Assembly (NCBI GenBank): GCA_023374045.1
Contig: CM041779.1
Coordinates: forward strand, 150,165,485 to 150,229,484
Source: Limonium bicolor
Lineage: Eukaryota > Streptophyta > Magnoliopsida > Caryophyllales > Plumbaginaceae
Reading direction: 5' to 3'
DNA length: 64,000 nucleotides
Below are positions 1-8,560 of the stretch, piece by piece. Positions within the stretch are counted from its first letter, which is position 1, and each line of letters starts with the position of its first letter. The notes below the pieces were generated by a model, which searched no databases, was not told where the DNA came from, and saw nothing but the letters and a program-made list of their open reading frames with translations. The translations under genes were made by a program, and so were the position numbers.

Positions 1-1
1 G

Positions 2-565
2 CAAGAGGCCAAGCGCCTAGAGCTGGATAGCCTGAGACAGGGGGATAAGATGTCGGTTGACGACTACTACACCGCTTTCACCGGCCTTATCCACCTGTTA
101 CCGGACCTGGGATACTCGAACCGGGTGTTGGTAAATCGTTTCTACAACGGTCTCAGCCACCTTCTTCACTATGGGATGGGGCCAGCTGAATATACCACCT
201 TGTAGGTAATTGAATACCGTGATGTGAATTAGTGTATATCATAAGTGAATGTGAATGTAAGTATGTGAGTTTGTTTTGCGGGGCATGACTGACATCCTAA
301 ATTCAGGAGTGCTATCATGCCGCTGCTAAGGTTGAGATCACCGTCCGTCTGGGGGACGAGGAGAATGCGCACAAGCGCAAGGTCTCGAGCGAGGGCCAAA
401 CCACGCAAGGGTACGGGGGAGGAAAAAAGAAGAAACCTTATCCCCAGGCCCAGAAAGGCCAGCAACAGGGTGGCAAAGGCCAAGCCCAGACCACCACCGC
501 TGAGGAGCCGCTGAAGCTCACCTATGCCTATGCGGTTAAGCCCTTACGCTCTCACCCGCCCAAGG
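2..565 (+). pseudogene. gag: gag, N-proximal part (two exon-like blocks)
   Basis: Positions 2-205 encode a Retrotrans_gag-type segment (SLRQGDKMSVDDYYTAF, then LVNRFYNGL), the capsid-forming region of plant Ty3 elements. The frame hits TAG at 203-205, directly before a GTAATT donor; CAG would be the usual base triplet before a plant donor, so the stop is probably a C-to-T change. Coding resumes at 307-565 (ECYHAAAKVEITVRL, then a Lys/Gln/Gly-rich stretch) in another frame, compatible with splicing of 206-306. The block ends one base into a codon at 565. The N-terminus is beyond the window edge. Confidence is high for gag identity and moderate for the splice model. Confidence 0.8.
206..306. 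other. Intron-like segment 1 in gag (phase 0)
   Basis: It is 101 bp, begins GTAATTG and ends AAATTCAG, with a CTAA branch-like motif just before the acceptor. It is AT-rich and non-coding compared with its flanks. Removing it joins gag block 1 to block 2 in frame, apart from the TAG immediately upstream. Strand is +. Confidence 0.6.
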
Positions 566-649
566 GTAATTAATTAATTAATTCCGAATGCCTAGTTCAA
601 CTGTGTATTGTTATATTGTGAAGTGTGTACTGAATGTGCAATATGTTAG
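566..649. other. Intron-like segment 2 in gag (phase 1)
   Basis: It is 84 bp, begins GTAATTAATT and ends ATATGTTAG, on the + strand. The upstream block ends with one base of a codon and the downstream block supplies two, so removal preserves the frame. It contains stops in the flanking frames (for example the TAA tandem near 570). Confidence 0.6.
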
Positions 650-994
650 CAGCCAGCATGGGCTCTGGACCGGAGCTCCACTACTACTGTAAGTGGTGTA
701 ACGGAGACCACCCCGGCAAGGACTGCAAGGGAGAAGATGTGCAGTGTCGTTACTGCGAGAAAATGGGGCACCGTGACTTCGAGTGCTACCAGAACCCCAA
801 CGTCAGGAACTACAGGCCTAAGGGGCAATGGAAGGGTAAGGCTGTCGCGACCACTGAGGGCCCGAAGGCGACTCACCAGCCATCCTCAGCTCAGGGGAAC
901 ACTGATTCCCAGAAGGGGAAAGGGTCGGGATCCGGTAAGGCCGCCTTGCATGTGGTGGACCGGTCTGAGGCACCAGGATCCTCTTCTAGACCAG
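650..994 (+). pseudogene. gag: gag nucleocapsid with two zinc knuckles
   Basis: The frame encodes CKWCNGDHPGKDC (C-x2-C-x3-H-x4-C, a variant spacing) followed by CRYCEKMGHRDFEC (canonical C-x2-C-x4-H-x4-C), then a basic and Gly/Ser-rich tail. This is the RNA-binding nucleocapsid of the retrotransposon. No stop interrupts it from 650 to 994; read unspliced it ends at TAA 1003-1005. The first ATG in frame is at 634, but the sequence before 650 looks intronic, so I treat this as an internal exon rather than a separate gene. Tekay-type gag proteins usually have a single knuckle, so the doubled knuckle is unusual. Confidence 0.75.
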
Positions 995-1139
995 GTACCA
1001 CTTAAACCATTGAGTGAAATAAGTGATTGCATACCACATTTCATGCATGTGTGTTAGTGAGCCTCAATGTATAACCATATAAGTAATGGGTTAAAGTATA
1101 ATGTGAAAGTCACCTAAATTAGGTAATTCTAAACCTTAG
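995..1139. other. Intron-like segment 3 between gag and AlkB (phase 1)
   Basis: It is 145 bp, begins GTACCACTT and ends TAAACCTTAG, on the + strand. Position 994 contributes one base and 1140-1141 two bases of a Gly codon. Beyond it the frame runs open through 1142-1216 into the AlkB ORF. An alternative acceptor lies at 1122, so the exact 3' boundary is less certain than the donor. Confidence 0.55.
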
Positions 1140-1879
1140 GAACCTTCAATATTTGTTATCCAATCCCACCCACACTGAACCCCGAAGAGACAACCATCAG
1201 CGTCACTGAATACCCAATGGAGCAATGTCAGGTCATCCAGCCAGGTATGATACTCTTAAATCGATATCTGACACCCGAAGCACAAATCCACATCATCCGA
1301 CGATGCAACAAACTAGGAGCAACACCTGGAGGTTTCTACACACCAGAGTACCCGAGCGGATCAAAAATGAAGTTGAAGATGATGTGCATGGGTAAGGACT
1401 GGAACCCTTACACCAATACATATCAAGATGTGCGAGCGGAGGACGGAGCAACAGTACCGATGATACCTGAGGAGTTTCTTGTGATCGCTAACCACGCTGT
1501 GGGAATTACTCAGCAAGTTGAATCGGATCCAATCCCGAGTATTAAGGCAGATTTATGTATTGTGAACTTCTACCAGAAAGGTGGACGATTGGGTTTACAC
1601 CAAGATAAGGACGAAACACCCGAGTCTCTGAATAAGGGAGTACGTGTGGTGTCTTGCTCCATTGGTGATACCGCAATATTTGTGTATGGCGAGCAGAAAC
1701 GTGCTGATCTCGCAAGGAAGTTAGTGTTGAAGTCAGGAGATGTGTTAATCATGGGTGGACTGTCAAGGATGTTATATCACGGTATCAAGAAGATCAAACT
1801 GAATACCGCACCTTCGACAGTGATCAATGCCACACATATGAAGCCTGAACGTTTGAATTTGACCTTCAGACAATTTTAA
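1140..1879 (+). CDS. AlkB-like 2-oxoglutarate/Fe(II) dioxygenase inside a Ty3 element
   Basis: The ORF from ATG 1217 encodes 220 residues; an open frame extends upstream to 1142. AlkB enzymes remove methyl groups from DNA or RNA bases by oxidation. The core is complete: NFY at 117-119, HQD with Fe ligands His128 and Asp130 (GRLGLHQDKDE), a GDVLIMGG turn, third Fe ligand His188 (MLYHGI), and RLNLTFR at 212-218 with the 2-oxoglutarate-binding arginines. The MCMGKDWNP and IPEEF stretches resemble plant ALKBH1-like proteins more than the ALKBH9/10 or flexivirus types, judged from memory. No stop or frameshift falls inside the domain, although pol has several. It lies between the gag knuckles and protease on the same strand. 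The TAA at 1877 could be a true stop or a former CAA, since an open frame continues to a donor at 1888. Substrate and activity are unknown. Confidence 0.92.
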
Positions 1880-1887
1880 AGCCTTGT

Positions 1888-2109
1888 GTAATTATGTAAT
1901 GTGTTAAGCCAGTTGTATGTTAAGGATGTTATATATGTTAGCTATGTCAGCAATGTAAATCAACTAATGGTGTAAAGAGAATGTTAATGAATAAAGAGAC
2001 GTGTTTTGGAGTATGTCAACCGTGTTGTTACTGTGTACTTATGAGTTTGTGAACTGTACTAGGCTATGCACTCGGAACGGAGGTATACTGGGTGTTTGTA
2101 ATGAGGCAG
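1888..2109. other. Intron-like segment 4 between AlkB and protease (phase 2)
   Basis: It is 222 bp, begins GTAATTATG and ends ATGAGGCAG, on the + strand. Two bases (1886-1887) upstream plus A2110 complete a codon, after which the protease frame is open. The donor GTAATT is shared with segments 1 and 2. The in-frame TAA at 1877 would have to be a mutated sense codon for a gag-AlkB-pol fusion; otherwise this is a spacer with chance splice sites. Confidence 0.5.
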
Positions 2110-2395
2110 AAGCGGCACTATCCTCACCGGTACCTTTCCAGTTAATGGCGTGGACGCATTGATCTTGTTCGACTCCGGAGCCTCACACACATTTGTCTCG
2201 CTTTCTTTTGCGAGGAGGCTGGGGTTAGACGGTGAAGAGATGCCTGACTTTCTAGTCACTCTCCCGTCGAAAGAGCGGATCAAGTGTACCCGCTATCACC
2301 GAGATGCTGTTGTGTGAATTAAGGATGAAGAGTTCCCGATCGACATGATAGAGTTCGAGGGACTTGGATTCGATGTGATTGTCGGGATGAACTGA
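2110..2395 (+). pseudogene. Retropepsin-type aspartic protease of the Ty3 element
   Basis: The frame starting at 2111 reads SGTILTGTFPVNG then ALILFDSGASHTFVS, containing the active-site triad DSG of a monomeric retroviral-type protease that cuts the polyprotein. It ends at a GFDVIVGMN motif, where family members normally continue with a Trp. In-frame stops occur at TGA 2315-2317 and TGA 2393-2395; the second replaces the expected TGG. It is in frame with the RT N-terminus that follows. Confidence 0.85.
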
Positions 2396-3930
2396 TTGGA
2401 GCGGTACAAGGGTAGAATCCTATGTGCCGAGCACCGTCTGCTTCTTCAGAGTCCGTTTGGGGTTACTATATCATACCGCCAGAGGCCCAGGGAGCCTTCG
2501 ACTCAGATCATCACCGCCATGGCCATGTACCGTGAGTTACGACGGAAGAATGATGTGTACCTCTGCTATGTTCAGGACATAGAGAGAGATCCAGAGTTTA
2601 GCCCAGATGTGCGGGTAGTGTCGGAGTTTCCTGATGTATTTCCTAAGGAACTGTCGGGCATGCCGCCAGCACGGGAAGTAGAGTTTGAGATTGAATTGGT
2701 GCCGGGATCCGGACCAATAGCGAAGGCGTCCTATCGTATGGCTCCAGCCGAGATGACAGAGCTCAAAGAGCAGCTGAGAGACCTACTCGACAAGGGATTT
2801 ATACGCCCGAGTGTTTCACCATGGGGAGCACCGGTCCTCTTCGTGAAGAAGGACGGTAGTCTCCACCTCTGCATCGACTACAGAGAGCTAAATGCAGTTA
2901 CAGTGAAGAACCATTATTTGATCATTTGAAAGGAGCATCAGTATTCTCCAAGTTCGATTTACGATCCGGTTACCATCAGATAGCTATTCGAGAGGGTGAC
3001 ATTGAGAAGACCGCTTTTAGAACCAGATACGGTCACTATGAGTTTACGGTTATGCTGTTTGGTTTATCCAATGCACCAGCCAAGTTTATGGACTTAATGA
3101 ACCGCTTGTTCCAAGACCAGTTGGACAAGTCAATGGTAGTCTTCATCGACGATATACTTGTGTATTCGAAATCGAAGGGTGAGCACGAAAGCCACCTGAG
3201 AAATGTGTTGCAAACGTTGAGAAAGAATCAATTGTATGCTAAATTTTCTAAGTGTGAGTTCTGGTTGAACCAAGTTTCCTTCCTTGGTCATGTGATTTCT
3301 GAGGCCGGGATCGTTGTCGATCCAGCAAAGATAGATGCAGTACACACCTGGCCTAGGCCGAGGACAGTTACCGACATTCGGAGCTTCCTCGGTCTGTCAG
3401 GATACTATAGGAGATTTGTGAAAGACTTCTCCAGTGTCTCGAAGCCGATGACTTCCTTAATGAAGAAGGATGCACCATTCGAGTGGACAGACGACTGCGA
3501 GAGTTCTTTTCAGAGTCTCAAGGATGCTCTTACCTCTGCACCAGTTCTGACAATACCAGACGGTACATATGGTTTCGAGGTCTATTACGACGCATCAGGA
3601 AGAGGTATGGGATGTGTGTTGATGCAACACGGGAAGGTCATAGCATACGCCTCCCGACAGCTGAAGAAGCACGAAGAGAACTACCCTACCCATGACTTAG
3701 AACTGGGTGCCATTGTCTTCGCTTTGAAGATATGGCGACATTATTTGGATGGGGTAAGCGTGACAATATATTCGGATCATAAAAGTTTGAAGTACTTGTT
3801 CACTCAGAAAGAGTTGAACATGAGACAAAGAAGGTGGGTCGAGTTTCTGAATGACTATGACATCAACCTGCAGTACAAAGAAGGTAAGGCAAATGTGGTA
3901 GCTGACGCACTGAGTTGCCGAGCACACTCT
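2396..3930 (+). pseudogene. pol: Reverse transcriptase and RNase H of the Ty3 element
   Basis: RT begins with a connecting region ([15 protein letters not shown]) and fingers ([22 protein letters not shown]). Near 2918-2925 a short stretch normally reading PLPRIDDLF is missing and the frame shifts by one. From 2926 the frame continues with [19 protein letters not shown] and the catalytic box FIDDILVY (about 3142-3165), then the thumb. RNase H follows with [10 protein letters not shown], a [13 protein letters not shown] block, YSDHKSL and ADALS. These enzymes copy element RNA into DNA in the virus-like particle. The deletion makes this copy non-functional. Confidence 0.92.
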
Positions 3931-5403
3931 CTCCATTCGCTAGTCTCTCATTCTAGCTTGGTTGAAGAGGTGCGGAGTGCTCAGATGTCATATCAGTACA
4001 TGTTAGAGATCAGGCAGAAGCTTATTGATGGCACATTCGAGGGTCAGAAGTATGACTTCCGACTTCACGATGATGACTTGATTAGGCTTAATGGCCGACT
4101 GTGTATTCCGAGGAGTAGCGCTGAGCTGAAGGAGCGCATATTGAGTGAATCCCATTGTTCTACTACTTCGATTCACCCCGGAGCTTCAAAGATGTACAAA
4201 GGTATGAATAGATATTTTTGGTGGGCTGGAATGAAGAAGGATGTGAATGATTATGTGTTGAGGTGTCTCACTTACCAGAAGGTCAAGTTTGAGCACCGAC
4301 GGCCTGGTGGTATGGTGCAGCCAATGCCATTGCCTGAGTGGAAGTTCCATGACATTTCTATGGACTTCGTAGTAGGGCTTCCGCCTACAAGGGGAGGTCT
4401 GAATATGATTTGGGTCGTTGTTGACCGACTGACCAAGGTAGCACGATTCATTCCGATGAAGGACACCTGGAAAGTGGCAAAGCTAGCAGAGATCTTCAAC
4501 CGAGAGATAGTACGACATCATTGGGTACCGAAGACTATCGTGTTTGATAGGGATACCAGATTCCTCTCGAGGTACTAGAGAACTACACGGGAAGCGCTTG
4601 GTACCGAACTGAAGTTGAGTACAATGTTCCACCCACAGACAGATGGTTAGAGTGAGCACACCATACAGATGCTAGAGGATATGTTACGTGCATGTGCAAT
4701 TGACTTCCAGACCAGCTGGATTGATAAGTTACATCTGATCGAGTTTAGCTACAACAAGAGTTACCATGCTTCGATCAAGATGTCTCCCTTCCAGGCTTTG
4801 TACGGTAGACCATGCTGCACGCCATTATGCTGGGATGAGTCGAGTGAGACGGTCATCATAGGACCAGAGTATCTGGAGCAAGTACAGGCAGAAGTACACC
4901 AGATCCAAGCTAACATGAAGGCAGCTCAGGATAGGCAGAAATCATATGCAGATGTGCGACGTCGTGACCTAGAGTTCACTGTAGGCGACCAGGTGTTTCT
5001 TAGAGTTTCCCCCATGAAGGGAGTGTTTCGTTTTGGCCAGAAAGGCAAGTTGAGCCCAAAATAGGTGGGGCCTTATGTTGTGACGGAGCGGATAAGCCCG
5101 GTAGCTTACAGGCTTGATTTACCTGCTGAGCTGGGCAAGGTGCATGACGTATTTCATGTGTCCCAGTTGAAGAAATATATGTCTCATCTGTCTCATGTAC
5201 TTCAGCCCGAAAGGCTAACCTTAGAGCCGACCATGCGATCAATGGAGACTCCCGTACGGATTCTGGATACTAAGACTCGAGACACTCGCCATAAGTCTGT
5301 GAGACTGGTGAAGGTCCTCTGGTCTAACCAGGACGTCGAGGAGGCCACTTGGGAGCTGGAGGATAAGATGAAGGCGAAGTACCCGTCGTTGTTTACTTCT
5401 TAG
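3931..5403 (+). pseudogene. int: Integrase with chromodomain-like C-terminus of the Ty3 element
   Basis: The zinc-binding region has paired His ([11 protein letters not shown]), but the CxxC motif reads CLTY, so the last Cys is lost. The DDE core shows [19 protein letters not shown] and SEHTIQ. Stops break it at TAG 4576-4578 (expected Trp), TAG 4648-4650 (expected Gln) and TAG 5062-5064. The tail has the GPY-type motif (VGPYVV), VFHVSQLKKY, and a terminal LVKVLWSNQDVEEATWELED segment, which is the shortened chromodomain-like module of Tekay/Del chromoviruses. In related elements this module targets integration to marked chromatin. The stop at 5401-5403 is the natural end. Confidence 0.9.
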
Positions 5404-5631
5404 TGTTTGTATGTATAGGGTACGGGGCGTACCCCTATTTTAAGGGGGTAGAGCCGTTTCGGTTATGTATGTACGACATGTATTGTAATACATTGTCTAT
5501 GTTATGTTACTTGGACCTTGAGTCCGATGTTATGTAAAGTATGTTAGTTGTGAAAGTGTTGTTTTATAAGTAATCCCCGTGTTCTAATATTGAAGACGTG
5601 TGGGAAGTATGAACTTTGGGGATAAAGTTCT

Positions 5632-5647
5632 TTTAAGGGGGGTAGAT
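5632..5647 (+). promoter_or_regulatory. Polypurine tract of the Ty3 element
   Basis: TTTTAAGGGGGGTAGAT lies directly before the 3' LTR. It is the expected primer for plus-strand DNA synthesis. A similar string (TTTTAAGGGGGTAGA) occurs at about 5440, so the tract is partly duplicated. Confidence 0.75.
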
Positions 5648-8560
5648 TGAAATACCCCAAACCTTTATATGTTGTTTAAATACTCAAATATGGTATAATA
5701 AGGCTAAAAAGTGCCTTAGAAACATTAGTGAACAATTTAAACCATAGTAAACACAATTAAATACCTTAAAGTCAATATGGGCGAAAATGTGCTCTAAGCT
5801 TGGGATGATCTTGGTTAAGACTTGATGAGCTTACCAAGATCTTGTTTACATGTTAATGAACATATTAAACCAATTACCAAATAAAACCAAGCTTGAAAAC
5901 GAGTTAAAACACAAAATGTGCTTTAAGGAGTCTTAAAGCACATTTTTGAAAATTTGTCTTGTAAATGGGTTTTGAATGGCTAAATGTCCATCATTACTCT
6001 TTAATTAACATTTGCACTACTTAGTATCACATTAGGAAGTCTAAATCAATGGGAAATCAAAAATTTCACATTTATGTGCCTTGTTTAGTGAATAGTAACC
6101 AAATTGTGCTAGTTTATAACATAAGTCAATATAAGTGATTTAATTGGTCAACAAAGACCATAATACCCCTAAGTACTTAAAGGGGGCCGGTTTTTATAAG
6201 GGATGAGTCATCCCCCTTGTTATTTTAATAAGAAAGAAAATTTGATAAAGTAAGTACTATTTACTTTATGCTAAATATCTTAAACTAGCTAGCTTTCTTC
6301 TCATTCTCTTCATTCTCTTTGTTCCCACCGTCTCCAACCTCTCTTCTTCCTTCTCCATCGGTTTTGCTACAGCACCATTCACTTCTCCAACTTCCATTGC
6401 CATTATCTCCTAGCTCCATATACCAAATCAAATTCTAAGACCATCATTCTTCTAGTCTTGTCAAGCTCTCCAACCTTGTCTTCTCAAAATTCCAAAACCA
6501 CCATTTAGGTGCCAAGGAGAACCTCCATGGAATGAGCTTGAGCTTATATTTTTATGCCTTGTTAATCACCTTGGCTTCAAGGAAAGGAAAAACCAAGAAA
6601 AACAACATTTCCTTTCATTTCTATGCTTGACCGAAAACTACCTCTTCATGGTGTTTTCTTTTGCTTTGTTTTAGCTTCATTCTAATCTTCAAAGGGCTTG
6701 GTGGAGTCCTCTCTTGCTATTAATCCAACTCTCTTCCATTACCAAGGTAAAACAAGCATTTAAGTGTTTTAAGACAATATGTAAATTAGGGTTTATAAAT
6801 GAGCTTAAGCATGAAGCTTGAATGCTCATTGCCTTGCTTGTACATTGATTAGAAGGTTGACAAGAAATCAAAGCCTTGCCGATTTTTAATCAAGAAAGAG
6901 CAAGGGAAAACAAGTGTGGAAGTTGTGAAGGAAAAGAGGTAAATGAATTATCTCAATGTAGTTTAATGTCTTAAGAAAAATGAGCTTATGTTGCTATTAA
7001 AACTACCTAAGGAGCCAATGACAAATGAGCTAGAAAACTATCCTCAAGGAGATTATTAAAAGACATATGTGATGTTAGGTGTATTTGCAGGTCAAAGGCA
7101 ATATATATGTGGAAATTCAGTGCTTATGGTTTATGAAATTTAAGGGCCTAAGAGCCATGTTATTTAAGGGCCTAAGTGCCAAGCAATTTAAATTATGCAC
7201 TATATTGTGATGTAGTGTAATTGGGTGAAGTTTTGTGTGTGAGAATGTTCTTGATGGATTTAGGTGTTCATGATAGTTTAAAGGTGAAATCTATGTGTTT
7301 TGGTGTAACAATGTGCTAGTAGAACCCATGTCAAAATTTGGATAATGTACAAGGGATTTTAAGTGTTTAAAGGAGATTTAGTGAACTAGGAAGTGCTAAG
7401 AATGACTAAGTGCGTGCTAGTTGTTAGTTAAATAATACTAGGTAAACGTAAGAGAACAGTATCCGGTAATAACGTTTCCGACCAAAGGAACGTTCTAACC
7501 ACGGCTATGTATGAGTTGGTTGTGGTATGTGTTACTGAAATATATCTTACCTCCCTTGTGTGACTAACTGGACTTATACATTTATTCGTGAATGATTGTG
7601 TTAAGTTCCATTCATGGGACTTCTAGCAAGTGTTAACCAGGGAGTGAGGAATCCGGTCGTTTCGGTCAGGCGTGTATGTACGGGGGTCGACATCTGAATC
7701 AGATTCGGCTCTCTCCTTATGTTAAGGTTGTGTTCCTTTTTGGATTTCGACCACTCACTAGCTTAGCCAAAGCTTACCTACCTGACTTCCAGTCGGGATA
7801 GGGGGAAATTATGTGTTCGGTGTGTCGGATCACTATATCCGTCATGCCTATGTGTTAAGTTACTCGTTCGACTAACAGAACGGTAGCGAGTTTATGTAAC
7901 AAGCTTAATATGAGGGTGAAACCATTCTCTAGGCTTATAATGTTGACTAACCAACTTGGTTCGTTTTCTAAAGTGAAATATTCTCACTATGTATGTGTTG
8001 ATGTGCTATGCAATATTTCTTGCTATGCGTTATATGTTATATGTTATATGATAAGAATCAATGTCATGTTATCATGACAAATAGTTGCGCGTATCCCGGT
8101 AGCCGATGGGCTGCATGTTAACCATACCAGCCATGGGTTGCTGACCCCCTTTGGGGGCTCCATATTTATTTGCAGGATGAGGATCGAAGAAGCGGAGTGG
8201 CTCTAGATTCTTAGGAGTTATGAAATACTTTTGGCATATTTTGGTTGTTAGGCCCGGGTTGCGCCTGTGCTCTCGTGGCGCTATATTTTTGGTTAACGAT
8301 TACATTACAGTGACAGTTTACAGTGACAGTTTACAGTGATGGTTTGTAAATATTTATACTCAGTTATGTTGATGTATTTATGGTTATTAGTTCTATGCTC
8401 GGGAGTCTGATCATCAGACCGGTACAAATGTATGTATTCTGCCTAGTTAGCCACGTGGGTGGCTAACGGCGTGTAACACCAACCCGTTTAGTTATTGTGT
8501 TAGTTGTTTATTTCCGCTGCGATTTCGGTTATTTGTTAAGTGCATAGTAGGGGTGTTACA
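5648..8560 (+). repeat. 3' LTR of the Ty3/AlkB element (2.9 kb)
   Basis: It starts TGAAATACCCC after the polypurine tract and ends GGGGTGTTACA, giving the inverted ends expected of this group. The 5' LTR is not in the window, so age and TSD cannot be read. A TATA-like box lies near 6194 (TTTTTATAAGGG). A short perfect hairpin arm pair (AAAATGTGCTTTAAG and its complement) lies at about 5913-5946. Three tandem copies of a 13-14-bp ACAGTGACAGTTT-type unit lie at about 8305-8345. There is no convincing ORF. Confidence 0.85.

Larger units (their letters stand above)
1..8560 (+). mobile_element. Ty3/gypsy chromovirus carrying an AlkB gene (5' end outside window)
   Basis: Domain order is gag, two zinc knuckles, AlkB dioxygenase, protease (DSGAS), RT (FIDD box), RNase H, integrase, a chromodomain-like C-terminus, polypurine tract and 3' LTR. 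The pol order, the C-terminal WELED-type end and the LTR termini (TGaAaTACCCC to GGGGTGTTACA) fit the Tekay/Del chromovirus group; that assignment is from family knowledge, not a search. The 5' LTR, primer-binding site and gag start lie left of the window. The copy is dead: it has in-frame stops in gag and pol and a frameshifting deletion in RT near 2925. It sits inside a CACTA transposase frame, so it inserted after that element. The AlkB module and the four intron-like segments are not normal parts of this group. Confidence 0.93.

Noticed and set aside
1217..1879. AlkB ORF as part of an integrated plant RNA virus (flexivirus)
   Set aside because: Flanking domains on the same strand are gag zinc knuckles and a Ty3 protease/RT, and the motifs look plant ALKBH1-like. 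No viral replicase motifs are nearby.
1..5403. Assignment of the Ty3 element to Ogre/Tat because of introns
   Set aside because: The C-terminal chromodomain-like segment and LTR ends fit Tekay/Del chromoviruses. Ogre's intron lies between protease and RT, and Ogre has an extra ORF before gag.
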